NCBI RefSeq assembly: GCF_025685685.1
Contig: NZ_JAGSYH010000002.1
Coordinates: 358,768 to 422,767 of the forward strand
Source of the DNA: Acidicapsa dinghuensis
GTDB lineage: Bacteria > Acidobacteriota > Terriglobia > Terriglobales > Acidobacteriaceae
Direction of reading: 5' to 3'
DNA: 64,000 bases
A model generated the notes under the pieces. The model saw only the letters and a list, made by a program, of their open reading frames with translations. It did no database searches and had not been told where the DNA came from. Both the position numbers and the translations under genes were made by a program. Shown here piece after piece: positions 37,924 through 46,273 of the stretch. Numbering within the stretch: position 1 is the stretch's first letter; every line of letters starts with the position of its first letter.

Positions 37924-38490
37924 ATGCGTCATCGATTCTTGAGCACATTGCTTTGTACCGTCGCCGCTACCGCGGTATCCATTTCTCTTGCGCAACCAGC
38001 TCTTGCCCAGGGTGGCGGAGCGCAGAAAGCGCCGCTTAGCCCGCTGGCGAAAGCTGAGGTCTCCCTCACGGACGCCCAGATCTCGATCGATTACAGCGCC
38101 CCCTCGATGCGCGGCCGGCAGATTTTTGGAGATGGAACGTTGGTTCCCTATGGCAAGGTGTGGCGCACAGGAGCCAACTCCGCTACGACACTCAAAACCA
38201 GCGGCAATCTCATGATCGGCAGCCTAAGCGTGCCTGCGGGCACCTATACAATTTATTCCCTGCCCACTGCTGAAGGCTGGAAGCTGATTGTGAACAAGCA
38301 GACTGGCCAGTGGGGCACCGTTTATAAAGAGGACATGGATCTTGGCCGCGTGCCGATGGAGAAGGCTTCCAATGCTTCTTCGGTTGAGAAGATGGTCATC
38401 GACTTCGAAAACACAAGCGGCGATTCGACGGAGCTGCACGTCAAGTGGGCTGATGTAGATGCATCAGTCAAGGTGACGGCTTCGAAGTAG
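37924..38490 (+). CDS. Exported DUF2911 protein
   Basis: 188 residues with a clear signal peptide ending at about 28 (ALAQ). The mature part matches DUF2911 (LSPLAKAEVSLTDAQISIDYSAPSMRGRQIFG, split, and WRTGANSATTLKTSGN, PAGTYTIYSLP). Function unknown; small beta-sandwich expected. GGAGGAG precedes the ATG. Monocistronic by position, with converging minus-strand genes beyond it. Confidence 0.9.
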   Translation: MRHRFLSTLLCTVAATAVSISLAQPALAQGGGAQKAPLSPLAKAEVSLTDAQISIDYSAPSMRGRQIFGDGTLVPYGKVWRTGANSATTLKTSGNLMIGSLSVPAGTYTIYSLPTAEGWKLIVNKQTGQWGTVYKEDMDLGRVPMEKASNASSVEKMVIDFENTSGDSTELHVKWADVDASVKVTASK

Positions 38491-38503
38491 CGTGCATTAG
38501 GAG

Positions 38504-38776
38504 CTAGAGCCGCGATGCCTCTTCGCGCTCGCGGCGCAGCTCTTCCATTACCGATTGAATCAGCGCCTTGGCGCCTTCGATGCCGCCAAGAACACCCTCG
38601 AGATCAAGCCGCGGCTTGGATGGATTACGGTTAGAAACGCAGTAGACTCCGTGCTGGCCGGTTAGCACTAACGCATCGGTCAGCAGATCGAGCGCAACAG
38701 CAAGGCGTCCACGCGCTGCGCCCATCATGAACTCATAGTGCTCAAGCTCGGCGCGCTTTTCGTCAAAGATGGTCAT
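38504..38776 (-). CDS. Hypothetical protein (90 aa) downstream of gcvPB
   Basis: Small, mainly helical protein: FDEKRAELEHYEFMMGAARG, then ALDLLTDALVLTGQHGVYC, ending in charged helix VMEELRREREEASRL. Not recognised. GGGAG precedes the ATG at 38776 on the minus strand, and it begins 15 bases after the gcvPB stop, so it belongs to the glycine cleavage operon by position. Confidence 0.65.
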   Translation of the reverse strand: MTIFDEKRAELEHYEFMMGAARGRLAVALDLLTDALVLTGQHGVYCVSNRNPSKPRLDLEGVLGGIEGAKALIQSVMEELRREREEASRL

Positions 38777-38791
38777 CCGTAAAACTCCCGC

Positions 38792-40297
38792 CTATTGAGG
38801 CTTCCAACGCAGCACAGGCTTGCGGGCGGCAGTGACTTCATCGAGCCGCGAGACGCGCGTGGAATGTGGCGCGTGCTTTACGAGATCCGGATTTTCTTCG
38901 ACCTCTTTGGCAATGGCGCGCATGGCGTCGATGAAGAGATCCAATTCTTCGCGTGATTCGCTCTCGGTCGGCTCGATCATCAACGCACCCGAGACGATGA
39001 GCGGGAAGCTCACTGTGTATGGATGGAATCCGTAATCGATGAGGCGCTTGGCGATGTCGCCGGTGCGGATGCCTTTCGCCGCCTGCCGCTTATCACTGAA
39101 GACCACCTCATGCATCGATGCCGTCGTATACGGCAGCTCGTAGAGATCTTCGAGATTTTTGCGGATGTAGTTGGCATTGAGTACGGCATCTTCGGTTGTC
39201 TGCCGCAAGCCATCGGGCCCGTTGGCAAGGATGTACGCGAGTGCACGAATGAACATGCCGTAGTTGCCGTAGTAGGCACGGACGCGGCCCACAGTTTGCG
39301 GGCGGTCAAAGTTCCAGCCAAGTGCATCGCCTTTGCGCACGAGCACGGGAGTAGGTAGGAACGGCTCAAGGATTGCCTTGCACGCTACCGGACCTGAGCC
39401 GGGTCCACCGCCGCCGTGAGGCGTCGAGAAGGTCTTGTGCAGGTTGAGGTGCATCACGTCCACACCGAAATCGCCCGGCCGCGCCCTGCCACAGAGTGCG
39501 TTCATATTCGCGCCATCCATGTAGAGCAGCGCGCCCTTCGCGTGAAGAATGTCGGCGATCTTGTGAATCTCGCTCTCAAAGACACCGATGGTCGATGGAT
39601 TCGTGAGCATAAGCGCTGCGGTGTCTTCATCGACAACCTTGGCAAGCTCATCCACATCCACCATGCCGAGCGCGTTGGACTTGATGTTCTGCACCTGGTA
39701 GCCGCATACCGCTGCCGTGGCTGGGTTGGTGCCATGCGCAGAGTCGGGCACCAGCACCTTGCGGCGTGGGTTACCCTTCGATTCGTGATAGGCGCGGACG
39801 AGCAGAATGCCGGTAAATTCGCCATGCGCGCCGGCTGCGGGCTGCAGCGTAATGGCATCCATACCGGTGATCTCGATCAGGCACTTCTGCAGCAGCTCGA
39901 CAATAGCGAGAGAGCCCTGCGATAGCGATTCAGGTTGATAGGGATGCGCTTCAGCGAGACCTTCAATGCGTGAGACGAACTCATTGACACGGGGGTTGTA
40001 CTTCATGGTGCACGAGCCGAGCGGATACATGCCGAGATCGATAGCGTAGTTCCACGTAGAGAGGCGCGTGAAGTGGCGAATGATCTCAATCTCGCTCAGC
40101 TCCGGTAGTGCGCCGGTGTCTTCACGGTGTGACTCTCCCAAGAGCGCTCCAGGATTGACCTCCGGCACATCGAGCGGAGGCAGCTTATAGGCACGCTTGC
40201 CGGGTGAGGACTTCTCGAAGAGCAGGCCCTCGTTCTGCGTTTGGTGCGCACGAACTTTGCCGAGGGTCGTGCGGGGTGTTGCTTCAGTCATTGCCAT
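38792..40297 (-). CDS. gcvPB: Glycine dehydrogenase (decarboxylating) subunit 2
   Basis: C-terminal half of the split P-protein; with GcvPA it decarboxylates glycine and passes the aminomethyl group to GcvH. 501 residues. PLP is bound by Lys288 in LHKTFSTPHGGGGPGSGP. ATG at 40297 is chosen (GAGG seven bases upstream) over the longest start at 40309. It lies after gcvH and gcvPA on the same strand, separated from gcvPA by a small membrane-protein gene. Confidence 0.95.
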   Translation of the reverse strand: MAMTEATPRTTLGKVRAHQTQNEGLLFEKSSPGKRAYKLPPLDVPEVNPGALLGESHREDTGALPELSEIEIIRHFTRLSTWNYAIDLGMYPLGSCTMKYNPRVNEFVSRIEGLAEAHPYQPESLSQGSLAIVELLQKCLIEITGMDAITLQPAAGAHGEFTGILLVRAYHESKGNPRRKVLVPDSAHGTNPATAAVCGYQVQNIKSNALGMVDVDELAKVVDEDTAALMLTNPSTIGVFESEIHKIADILHAKGALLYMDGANMNALCGRARPGDFGVDVMHLNLHKTFSTPHGGGGPGSGPVACKAILEPFLPTPVLVRKGDALGWNFDRPQTVGRVRAYYGNYGMFIRALAYILANGPDGLRQTTEDAVLNANYIRKNLEDLYELPYTTASMHEVVFSDKRQAAKGIRTGDIAKRLIDYGFHPYTVSFPLIVSGALMIEPTESESREELDLFIDAMRAIAKEVEENPDLVKHAPHSTRVSRLDEVTAARKPVLRWKPQ

Positions 40298-40320
40298 TCT
40301 GTACCTCAAACTCTTTCGCG

Positions 40321-40608
40321 CTATTTGCCTGTCTGGCCATCATGGATAGCTAGAGTTTTGCGATAGCGCTTTTCGGTAGAATCCCACTCAAGCCAACTCA
40401 TCGGAATTGAACAAACTAGCGCGAAGAATCCATCCAACAACCAGCTGCTCGATCCACTGCTCCCCCAAAATATCAAGGTTAAGCACGCAACTGCGGTTCC
40501 AATAACGAGCCCTCGGCCCGAGAGGAAAATAACAAGACCACGGTGGCGGTGGCGTTCCCAAGACCTTAACTGCTTGTCTCTCATCGGAGTAAAAAAATAA
40601 TCGTGCAT
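40321..40608 (-). CDS. Small two-segment membrane protein between gcvPA and gcvPB
   Basis: 95 residues with hydrophobic helices at about 26-50 (LVIFLSGRGLVIGTAVACLT) and 56-75 (WLLDGFFALVCSIPMSW), basic N-terminus MHDYFFTPMRDKQLRSW. Not recognised. GGAGG six bases before the ATG at 40608 makes translation likely. Its position inside the gcv operon is unusual, 40 bases after gcvPA and 23 before gcvPB; a role with glycine decarboxylase is possible but unproven. Confidence 0.7.
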   Translation of the reverse strand: MHDYFFTPMRDKQLRSWERHRHRGLVIFLSGRGLVIGTAVACLTLIFWGSSGSSSWLLDGFFALVCSIPMSWLEWDSTEKRYRKTLAIHDGQTGK

Positions 40609-40648
40609 TGATCGCCTCCGTATTCGACAAATATTGCTTACCGATGTT

Positions 40649-42001
40649 CTATGCCTCCACCGGCGCATTGGCCAGAACGTTTGCTACTGATTCAATCTGT
40701 GCGCGTGTATTTAACTCTGTCGCGCACCACACGGATGCGTTACCGAGCTCGGGATACCACTTGCTCAACTCAAGGCCACCGATGATCTTCTGCTCCAGCA
40801 GACGCTCATTCAATACGGCTGGAGACTCGGCGGTCTGCAGCACAAACTCGTGGAATTTCGGGCTGCCCGCAAACAGCACTTTCGCACCTGGCTGGCTACC
40901 CAGTGTCCTTGCTGCGAAATCAGCCTTGGCGAGATTCTGCACAGCCAGGTCGCGAATACCCTGCTTGCCATACACCGATAGGAAAATCGTCGCCATCAAT
41001 GCAACCAGCGCCTGATTGGTGCAGATGTTGCTTGTCGCCTTTTCGCGCCGGATATGCTGCTCGCGCGTTGACAGCGTGAGCACAAAACCACGATAGCCAT
41101 CGGCATCGGTCGTCTGCCCGGCGAGCCGGCCCGGCATCTGCCGCAGATACTTTTCCTTTGCTGCGATGACACCGCAGAACGGGCCACCGTAGCTGATGGC
41201 TACACCAAAGGACTGCGCTTCCATCGTCACGATGTCGGCATCAACCGGCGGCTTGACCACGCCCAGCGACAAAGCCTCGGCGATCGATACGACAAGCAGC
41301 GCGCCCTTGGCATGCGCCAGCTCAGCAATTGCGGGAATGTCTTCAATCACGCCGAAGAAGTTCGGAGACTGCACCAGCACGCATGCGGTCTGATCGGTAA
41401 TTGCTGCTTCGAGCGCCTTGAGATCGATGCGGCCAGTCTCAGCATCGTAGCCAACCGTCTGCGAAGGCAACCCCTGATGTTGCGCGTAGGTCGCCATTAC
41501 TTCGCGATATTCCGGATGAACGGTCGATGCCACCACCACGTTGGATCGTCCGGTGACGCGCGCCGCCATCATCGCGGCTTCGGCAGCGCCGGTTGAGCCG
41601 TCATACATGCTGGCATTGGCGATATCCATGCCGGTGAGCTCGCAGATCATGGTCTGGAACTCGAAGATCGCCTGGAGTGTTCCCTGCGTAATCTCTGCCT
41701 GATACGGCGTGTAGCTGGTCAGGAACTCGCCACGCTGCACCAGCGAATCGATCACCACCGGCCGATAATGCCGGTAGCAGCCTGCGCCGAGAAAGCTAGC
41801 ATAACCCGCGGAGTTGTTCTGCGAAGCAGCCCCGCGAAAATGCTCAATGATCTCGCTCTCGCCCATCTGGCGGGGAATCGCCAGATCACGGTTCAGCCTG
41901 TATTCCTCGGGGATAACGGCAAACAGATCGTCAATGGATTGCGCACCAATCTGGGCGAGCATCTCTGCCCGTTCAGATGGCGATTTTGGGAGATAACGCA
42001 T
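40649..42001 (-). CDS. gcvPA: Glycine dehydrogenase (decarboxylating) subunit 1
   Basis: N-terminal half of the split P-protein, 450 residues, normal length. [18 protein letters not shown] at the start, [20 protein letters not shown] and [20 protein letters not shown] mark the family. It forms an alpha2-beta2 enzyme with GcvPB. It lies 38 bases downstream of gcvH on the same strand. Confidence 0.95.
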   Translation of the reverse strand: MRYLPKSPSERAEMLAQIGAQSIDDLFAVIPEEYRLNRDLAIPRQMGESEIIEHFRGAASQNNSAGYASFLGAGCYRHYRPVVIDSLVQRGEFLTSYTPYQAEITQGTLQAIFEFQTMICELTGMDIANASMYDGSTGAAEAAMMAARVTGRSNVVVASTVHPEYREVMATYAQHQGLPSQTVGYDAETGRIDLKALEAAITDQTACVLVQSPNFFGVIEDIPAIAELAHAKGALLVVSIAEALSLGVVKPPVDADIVTMEAQSFGVAISYGGPFCGVIAAKEKYLRQMPGRLAGQTTDADGYRGFVLTLSTREQHIRREKATSNICTNQALVALMATIFLSVYGKQGIRDLAVQNLAKADFAARTLGSQPGAKVLFAGSPKFHEFVLQTAESPAVLNERLLEQKIIGGLELSKWYPELGNASVWCATELNTRAQIESVANVLANAPVEA

Positions 42002-42039
42002 TGTTTCTGCAGCTCCTGCTCTCAGTCTTGCGCTGAAAG

Positions 42040-42429
42040 CTACTTTCCTGTCTCTTCGGCGATAAATGCCTGGTATTGTTCAGCGCTCAACAGCGAGTCA
42101 AACTGCGATGGGTCGGAGAGCTCCACCTTGATCATCCATGCCGTGTGCGCGTTTTCATTGACCTTGTCGGGAGCGGTAGCAAGCTCTTCATTGATCGCCG
42201 TTACCGTTCCGCTGACCGGAGAATACAGATCGCTGACGGCCTTTACGCTCTCGACCGATCCAAAGGTCGATCCGCCTGTCACGTCGTCGCCAACCTTTGG
42301 CAGCTCAACAAAGACGATGTCGCCCAGCGTGCTTTGGGCATAATCCGTAATGCCCACGGTGCCGATGTTGCCGCTGACGCTGATCCACTCATGCTCTTTG
42401 GTGTATTTGTACTCGGTGGGATAGGGCAT
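42040..42429 (-). CDS. gcvH: Glycine cleavage system H protein
   Basis: Lipoyl carrier of the glycine cleavage system, 129 residues. The lipoylation site is Lys63 in [15 protein letters not shown]. Starts [15 protein letters not shown] at ATG 42429, with AAGGA six bases upstream; the longer open frame to 42525 is not needed. First gene of the gcvH-gcvPA-gcvPB order. In its leader, GCCGGAG and CTCCGGC form a 7-bp hairpin (42501-42517); I looked for a glycine riboswitch and could not make one fit. Confidence 0.95.
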   Translation of the reverse strand: MPYPTEYKYTKEHEWISVSGNIGTVGITDYAQSTLGDIVFVELPKVGDDVTGGSTFGSVESVKAVSDLYSPVSGTVTAINEELATAPDKVNENAHTAWMIKVELSDPSQFDSLLSAEQYQAFIAEETGK

Positions 42430-42620
42430 AGGAATTCCTTTCTTCGCAATGCGTGCTGGTGGGTTGGTCAAACTCTGATTCCGGCTTGCACACATTCGTT
42501 GCCGGAGATCCTCCGGCGGGAACATGCGTCAGCCCCAAAGGTCGAAACTCTAGTGTAAGTCCTCTGGACCTGCCCCGAAAAATCCAGCCCCAGTCGGACA
42601 AAAGCGCCCAGACCCGCTTT

Positions 42621-42911
42621 TCAGGCTTGACCAAAACCGGGATACGGTTCCAGCGGAACCAACGTAGCGACCTCCAGCATCCCAGCAGCGAAGATCGGCA
42701 GCGACGCAATCGCATCCCGTACCTCCTGCTCCGAGGCTGCCTCCCACAGAATGCAGGCTCCGGGAACATCACCGCGCTTCCATACCTGGCGCAAAATTCC
42801 CGCAGCATAGAGCTCGCGAACGCGCGCCGTCTCGCGCTGGCCGAGCTCAGAGGTAAAGGCTTCAGGCGGAAAGGCGTCAACGCGACGGCGGCTGATGGAA
42901 ACAAATTGCAT
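42621..42911 (-). CDS. Dimeric alpha/beta-barrel protein (muconolactone isomerase/YCII-like)
   Basis: 96 residues: MQFVSISRRRVDAFPPEAF, RETARVRELYAAGILRQVW, then GACILWEAASEQEVRDAIASLP and a final strand EVATLVPLEPYP. This is the ferredoxin-like fold shared by muconolactone isomerase, EthD and YciI proteins. Enzymatic role unknown. No ribosome site is visible. It lies about 190 bases upstream of gcvH on the same strand. Confidence 0.7.
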   Translation of the reverse strand: MQFVSISRRRVDAFPPEAFTSELGQRETARVRELYAAGILRQVWKRGDVPGACILWEAASEQEVRDAIASLPIFAAGMLEVATLVPLEPYPGFGQA

Positions 42912-42987
42912 ATGCCGATTTTACAAGGCTGAGGTTGCGCTCTGAAGACCATATTGCATTCGTTATGCGTTGACACTTCGACTGGTG

Positions 42988-43884
42988 TTATTTCCCGATT
43001 GGCATCTCAGCCTGGTCAACCACAAGCACTTCCACGGGTCCGGTTGCGGACTCCAGCTTCAGCCCCAACTGTTGCTGCAAGGCCGTCTGAAGCGCGGGCA
43101 AAGTGCTCTCCGGTGGAGGCAAAGCGCCATTGGACGCCGAAGCAACGGCACCGGGCAACCATCGCAGAGTGAAGTCATATCTGCCAGCCAGCCCTGTTTT
43201 GTCGATAACGTGCTGCCCGACCTGATCGGTCAGAATCCGGGTCAGGTTTTCGATCGGCACGGCCTGACAGGTCAATTCTCCGACAGCCATGCTGATCATA
43301 CCTGCGCCGGAGCTGCCGCCGGGCCCATGGATTCCCTTGGGGTAGGTGTCCCCGGGCGTTGCTTCATGCAGCTTCGAGCCGCCCTCCGCTATGACCAACG
43401 CATATACCGGCAGGTCTCGCTTTTCGTGGTGCACAGTGAGATGAAACTGTCCAGCCAGCATCGTCTGCATCATGTGCTGGCGCGCCTCGCCAGCCTGTTG
43501 GGGTGTCATGCCACCGATGGCCTGGGCAGTGGCGTCGTCGATCTTGGCATCCACCTCAAACTGTGCCGAACCCAACCATGCGGGGCCGCCAACGATTTGG
43601 TTGTCCTCTACCCCGTAGGCCCGCTGCAGTAGCATGCGAAGAGTTACGCCGCTTGCGGAGAAGCCATCCGACAAGTCGTGAATCATGATGCGCGGCGGAT
43701 TGCCCTTCGGATCGTAGGGCTTCACAGTCACAGACGAGAAGACAGGCAGTTGCCCCGAAGCAGCTTGTGCGGCCAACGCCGGAACTGCCTGCGAGCAAAG
43801 CATCGTAAGCACGGCACTGAGAATCAGAATCGCCGCGGTCATACTCGGTCGCATACATCGAGCGGTCCTGTACTTGAAACTCAT
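42988..43884 (-). CDS. TIGR03435-family exported protein
   Basis: 298 residues from ATG 43884. Hydrophobic signal segment (TAAILILSAVLTML), then the family features: VTVKPYDPKGNPP, the GVTLRMLLQRAYGVEDNQIVGGPAWL block and the closing DKTGLAGRYDFTLRW. The family is strongly linked to soil Acidobacteria such as Solibacter, often in many copies; its function is unknown. The frame is open to 44007. ATG at 43854 is an alternative start. Confidence 0.85.
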   Translation of the reverse strand: MSFKYRTARCMRPSMTAAILILSAVLTMLCSQAVPALAAQAASGQLPVFSSVTVKPYDPKGNPPRIMIHDLSDGFSASGVTLRMLLQRAYGVEDNQIVGGPAWLGSAQFEVDAKIDDATAQAIGGMTPQQAGEARQHMMQTMLAGQFHLTVHHEKRDLPVYALVIAEGGSKLHEATPGDTYPKGIHGPGGSSGAGMISMAVGELTCQAVPIENLTRILTDQVGQHVIDKTGLAGRYDFTLRWLPGAVASASNGALPPPESTLPALQTALQQQLGLKLESATGPVEVLVVDQAEMPIGK

Positions 43885-44380
43885 GCTGCAGTGACATGTT
43901 CGTACAGCTTGCTTTCTCATCAATGTCCCCAAGACGATCTCACTGTCCCCGGTTTTTCTATGGATGGCCTCCGCATGGCTACGGCGCTCCACTTCAGGAC
44001 GCGGCAACAGGCTCTTCCGCTCATTTCATGATAGAGGGACTTTGCGGCACTCCTGTGAGGATTCACCGTGGATTCTTTCTGTCGTGCCATGGGCAGGATC
44101 TGACGTATGCAGTGTGCTAGCTAATCCAGTGTTGATGCCACACAATCTATATTTCTGTGGCGCAGTAGTTGTCGGTTGAGGTGTAACACTCGCGGCCGTC
44201 ATGAATCTGTAAGTAAGCAGTCAGGTTGGCGTATGTCGTCTTAAATTATATCTATATCTCTTTCAATCAATATTTCTTCGGCCGCATCATCGCAAGAGAT
44301 TCTGCGTCTAAAGGAGTGACGGATCGAGAGCAGTTTTTGGGGAGCGCCGACTTAGCGCCTGCTCCGGTCTGGAAGGAGTA
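43885..44380. other. Divergent intergenic region between TIGR03435 and VWA genes
   Basis: About 500 bases without a credible gene. An AT-rich patch (TTAAATTATATCTATATCTC, near 44242) could carry a promoter for the VWA gene; no good -35/-10 pair is evident. AAAGGAG near 44311 has no suitable start behind it. Confidence 0.35.
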
Positions 44381-45325
44381 ATGGAAATGAAGTTATGGAA
44401 ATATGTTGCCGGTAGCGCTGCCGTGCTGGCATTGCTCGGTGTTTACGCCTTTCCGCAAGAGTACAGCGGAGGACAAGGTCAGGCAGTTATTACCGTGTTG
44501 CCGAAGAATGGCGCGCCGTCTCCCGACTCGCTGACGCAGGGGCTGTCACTTAAGGTCAATGGCAAGGACGTTAAGGTTACCGATCTGAGGGAGTTGCAGA
44601 ACAGCCCAGTAGAGCTCGTGATCCTGATCGATGGTTCTGCGCGAACCAACTTTGCGCAGCAGCTTCGGGACATTGCACAGTTCGTAAAGTCGCTTCCTCC
44701 CAACGTACGAACCGCTGTTGCCTACATGCAAAATGGCACGACAAGATTCGCAGGAGCCTTCACGGCTGATCACAATGCCGTGCTCCAGGGACTTCGCGTC
44801 CCGGCTGGGCTTCCTGGCTCCAATGGCAGTCCTTATATTTGCCTATCCGATCTGGCAACGCATTGGCCGTCTCAGGACCGTGCAGCGCGCCGCGAGGTGA
44901 TCATGATCACCGACGGTTTCGATGAATATAATCCGCGCTACGATCCCGAGGACCCCTACCTGCAGGCTGCGCTTCACGACTCCATACGAGCTCACCTTGT
45001 CGTCTACTCGATTTACTGGCGCGATCTGGGCCGTATCGATCGCACACGGTACGCTGACGACGCCGGACAAAATCTGTTGCAACAGTTGACCGACACGACA
45101 GGCGGAAAGAACTACTGGATCGGCCTCGGCAATCCTGTCTCCTTTCAGCCCTACCTTGAGGATCTTGCGAAGCGCCTGCAAAATCAGTACGAATTGAGCT
45201 TTACAGCGCAGCTTAAGGGGAAAGCTGAAATCCAGAGCCTCAAGCTGAAGCTCAACACGCCAGGCACAAAGGTGGATGCACCGCAACAGGTTTATGTCGC
45301 GCCTCCTTCAGTTGCACAGGAGTAG
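44381..45325 (+). CDS. Exported VWA-domain protein (VWFA-related, Acidobacteria type)
   Basis: 314 residues with an N-terminal hydrophobic segment (YVAGSAAVLALLGVYA). A von Willebrand A fold follows: strand plus metal site VELVILIDGSAR (Asp84, Ser86; the third MIDAS position, normally Ser, is Arg88), later EVIMITDGFDE. It resembles the secreted VWFA-related proteins multiplied in Acidobacteria; binding partner unknown. AAGGAG precedes ATG 44381; the ATG at 44387 is equally possible. Confidence 0.85.
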   Translation: MEMKLWKYVAGSAAVLALLGVYAFPQEYSGGQGQAVITVLPKNGAPSPDSLTQGLSLKVNGKDVKVTDLRELQNSPVELVILIDGSARTNFAQQLRDIAQFVKSLPPNVRTAVAYMQNGTTRFAGAFTADHNAVLQGLRVPAGLPGSNGSPYICLSDLATHWPSQDRAARREVIMITDGFDEYNPRYDPEDPYLQAALHDSIRAHLVVYSIYWRDLGRIDRTRYADDAGQNLLQQLTDTTGGKNYWIGLGNPVSFQPYLEDLAKRLQNQYELSFTAQLKGKAEIQSLKLKLNTPGTKVDAPQQVYVAPPSVAQE

Positions 45326-45359
45326 CGACGTGACCCAAATTTCGATGAGGGAGCGACGA

Positions 45360-45387
45360 AAAAGAGCAACTATTTGGTTGCTCTTTT
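45360..45387 (+). terminator. Terminator of the VWA gene
   Basis: AAAAGAGCAAC (45360-45370), loop TATTTG, GTTGCTCTTTT (45377-45387). Perfect 11-bp stem ending in a T-run, 34 bases past the stop. Its GCAAC/GTTGC arms resemble the dyad 20 bases further on, so a second role as regulator site is possible. Confidence 0.8.
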
Positions 45388-45406
45388 CTATTGTCCCAAT
45401 TAACAT

Positions 45407-45422
45407 GCAACCAAAAGGTTGC
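45407..45422. promoter_or_regulatory. Candidate operator of the AHSA1-ArsR pair
   Basis: GCAACC-AAAA-GGTTGC is a perfect dyad 2 bases before the AHSA1 ATG. It covers the ribosome site. ArsR-type dimers bind such short dyads, and the paired ArsR gene lies just downstream. Confidence 0.5.
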
Positions 45423-45424
45423 TT

Positions 45425-45889
45425 ATGGAAACAATGTTGAATAACGTCATCGAAAAGCAGATTGAGCTGAATGCGCCAGTATCCCGGGTTTGGCGAGCCA
45501 TTACCGATCACCGTGAATTTGGCGAATGGTTTCGCGTCAATCTCGCGGGCTCATTTGAAGCAGGTAAGACAGCCCGAGGCAATATCACGTGGCCTGGATA
45601 TGAGCATCTCGTCTGGGAAGCAGTCGTGCAAGTCATCGAACCGGAGCGTCTGTTCAGCTTCACTTGGCATCCCTACGCGGTTGATCCGAGTGTTGACTAC
45701 GCAAAGGAACTGCCCACGCTGGTTGAGTTCAAGCTCGAACCGACGGCAACCGGAACCCGGCTGACCATTACGGAGAGCGGCTTTGAGAACGTGCCGGAAG
45801 CACGGCGCGCCGAGGCATTCCTGCGCAACGATGGCGGATGGACGCAACAGATTAGAAACATCGAAGTGTATGTCGCAACCAAGCCGTAA
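45425..45889 (+). CDS. SRPBCC (AHSA1-like) protein
   Basis: 154 residues with START/AHSA1 features: IEKQIELNAPVSRVWRAITD, FGEWFRVNL, ISTW-like core strand and TRLTITESGFENVPE near the end. AHSA1-like proteins next to ArsR regulators are common; their ligand is unknown. The ATG at 45425 follows AAGG. The gene overlaps the ArsR gene by 20 bases. Confidence 0.85.
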   Translation: METMLNNVIEKQIELNAPVSRVWRAITDHREFGEWFRVNLAGSFEAGKTARGNITWPGYEHLVWEAVVQVIEPERLFSFTWHPYAVDPSVDYAKELPTLVEFKLEPTATGTRLTITESGFENVPEARRAEAFLRNDGGWTQQIRNIEVYVATKP

Positions 45890-46238
45890 AAGCGCGCGCA
45901 AGCAGCGTCATAGGCTTGTCCCCGGACCGGAGCATGCCGCCGTCTTTGCTGCGCTGGGCGACCAGACGCGTCTGGTGCTGCTTTCACAGCTGATGGATGG
46001 CGAGCATGTTTCGATTGCCGGCCTTACCGAGGGCTCTGGTCTTACCCGCCAGGCAATCACGAAACATCTGCGCGTGCTGGAAAAATCCCGCATAGTCCGC
46101 TGCACTCGACGAGGCCGCGAGCAGCTTTACTCGCTCAATCCTAAGCCATTGATGGAACTACGCGAGTATCTCGATCTGGTGTCACGCCAGTGGGATGGCG
46201 CGCTCATGCGGCTCAAATCTCTCGTTGAAGAGCGATAG
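45870..46238 (+). CDS. ArsR/SmtB-family transcriptional regulator
   Basis: 122 residues, one winged helix: HAAVFAALGDQTRLVLLSQL, recognition helix in GLTRQAITKHLRVLEKSRIV, wing RRGREQLYSLNP. No metal-binding Cys box (ELCVCDL) is present, as usual for the AHSA1-linked subgroup. The frame is open from 45783, but the ATG at 45870 overlaps the AHSA1 gene by 20 bases and gives the family length. It probably represses the pair through the dyad at 45407-45422. Confidence 0.9.
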   Translation: MSQPSRKSARKQRHRLVPGPEHAAVFAALGDQTRLVLLSQLMDGEHVSIAGLTEGSGLTRQAITKHLRVLEKSRIVRCTRRGREQLYSLNPKPLMELREYLDLVSRQWDGALMRLKSLVEER

Positions 46239-46273
46239 CAAAGAACCTCACAAAGAATGCGGAGCGGCGTAGG

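Noticed and set aside
42430..42620. Glycine riboswitch in the gcvH leader
   Set aside because: GCCGGAG-ATC-CTCCGGC (42501-42517) and a following CAACG hint at it, but the conserved GGAGAG and GCCGA-AGGGGCAA elements are absent.
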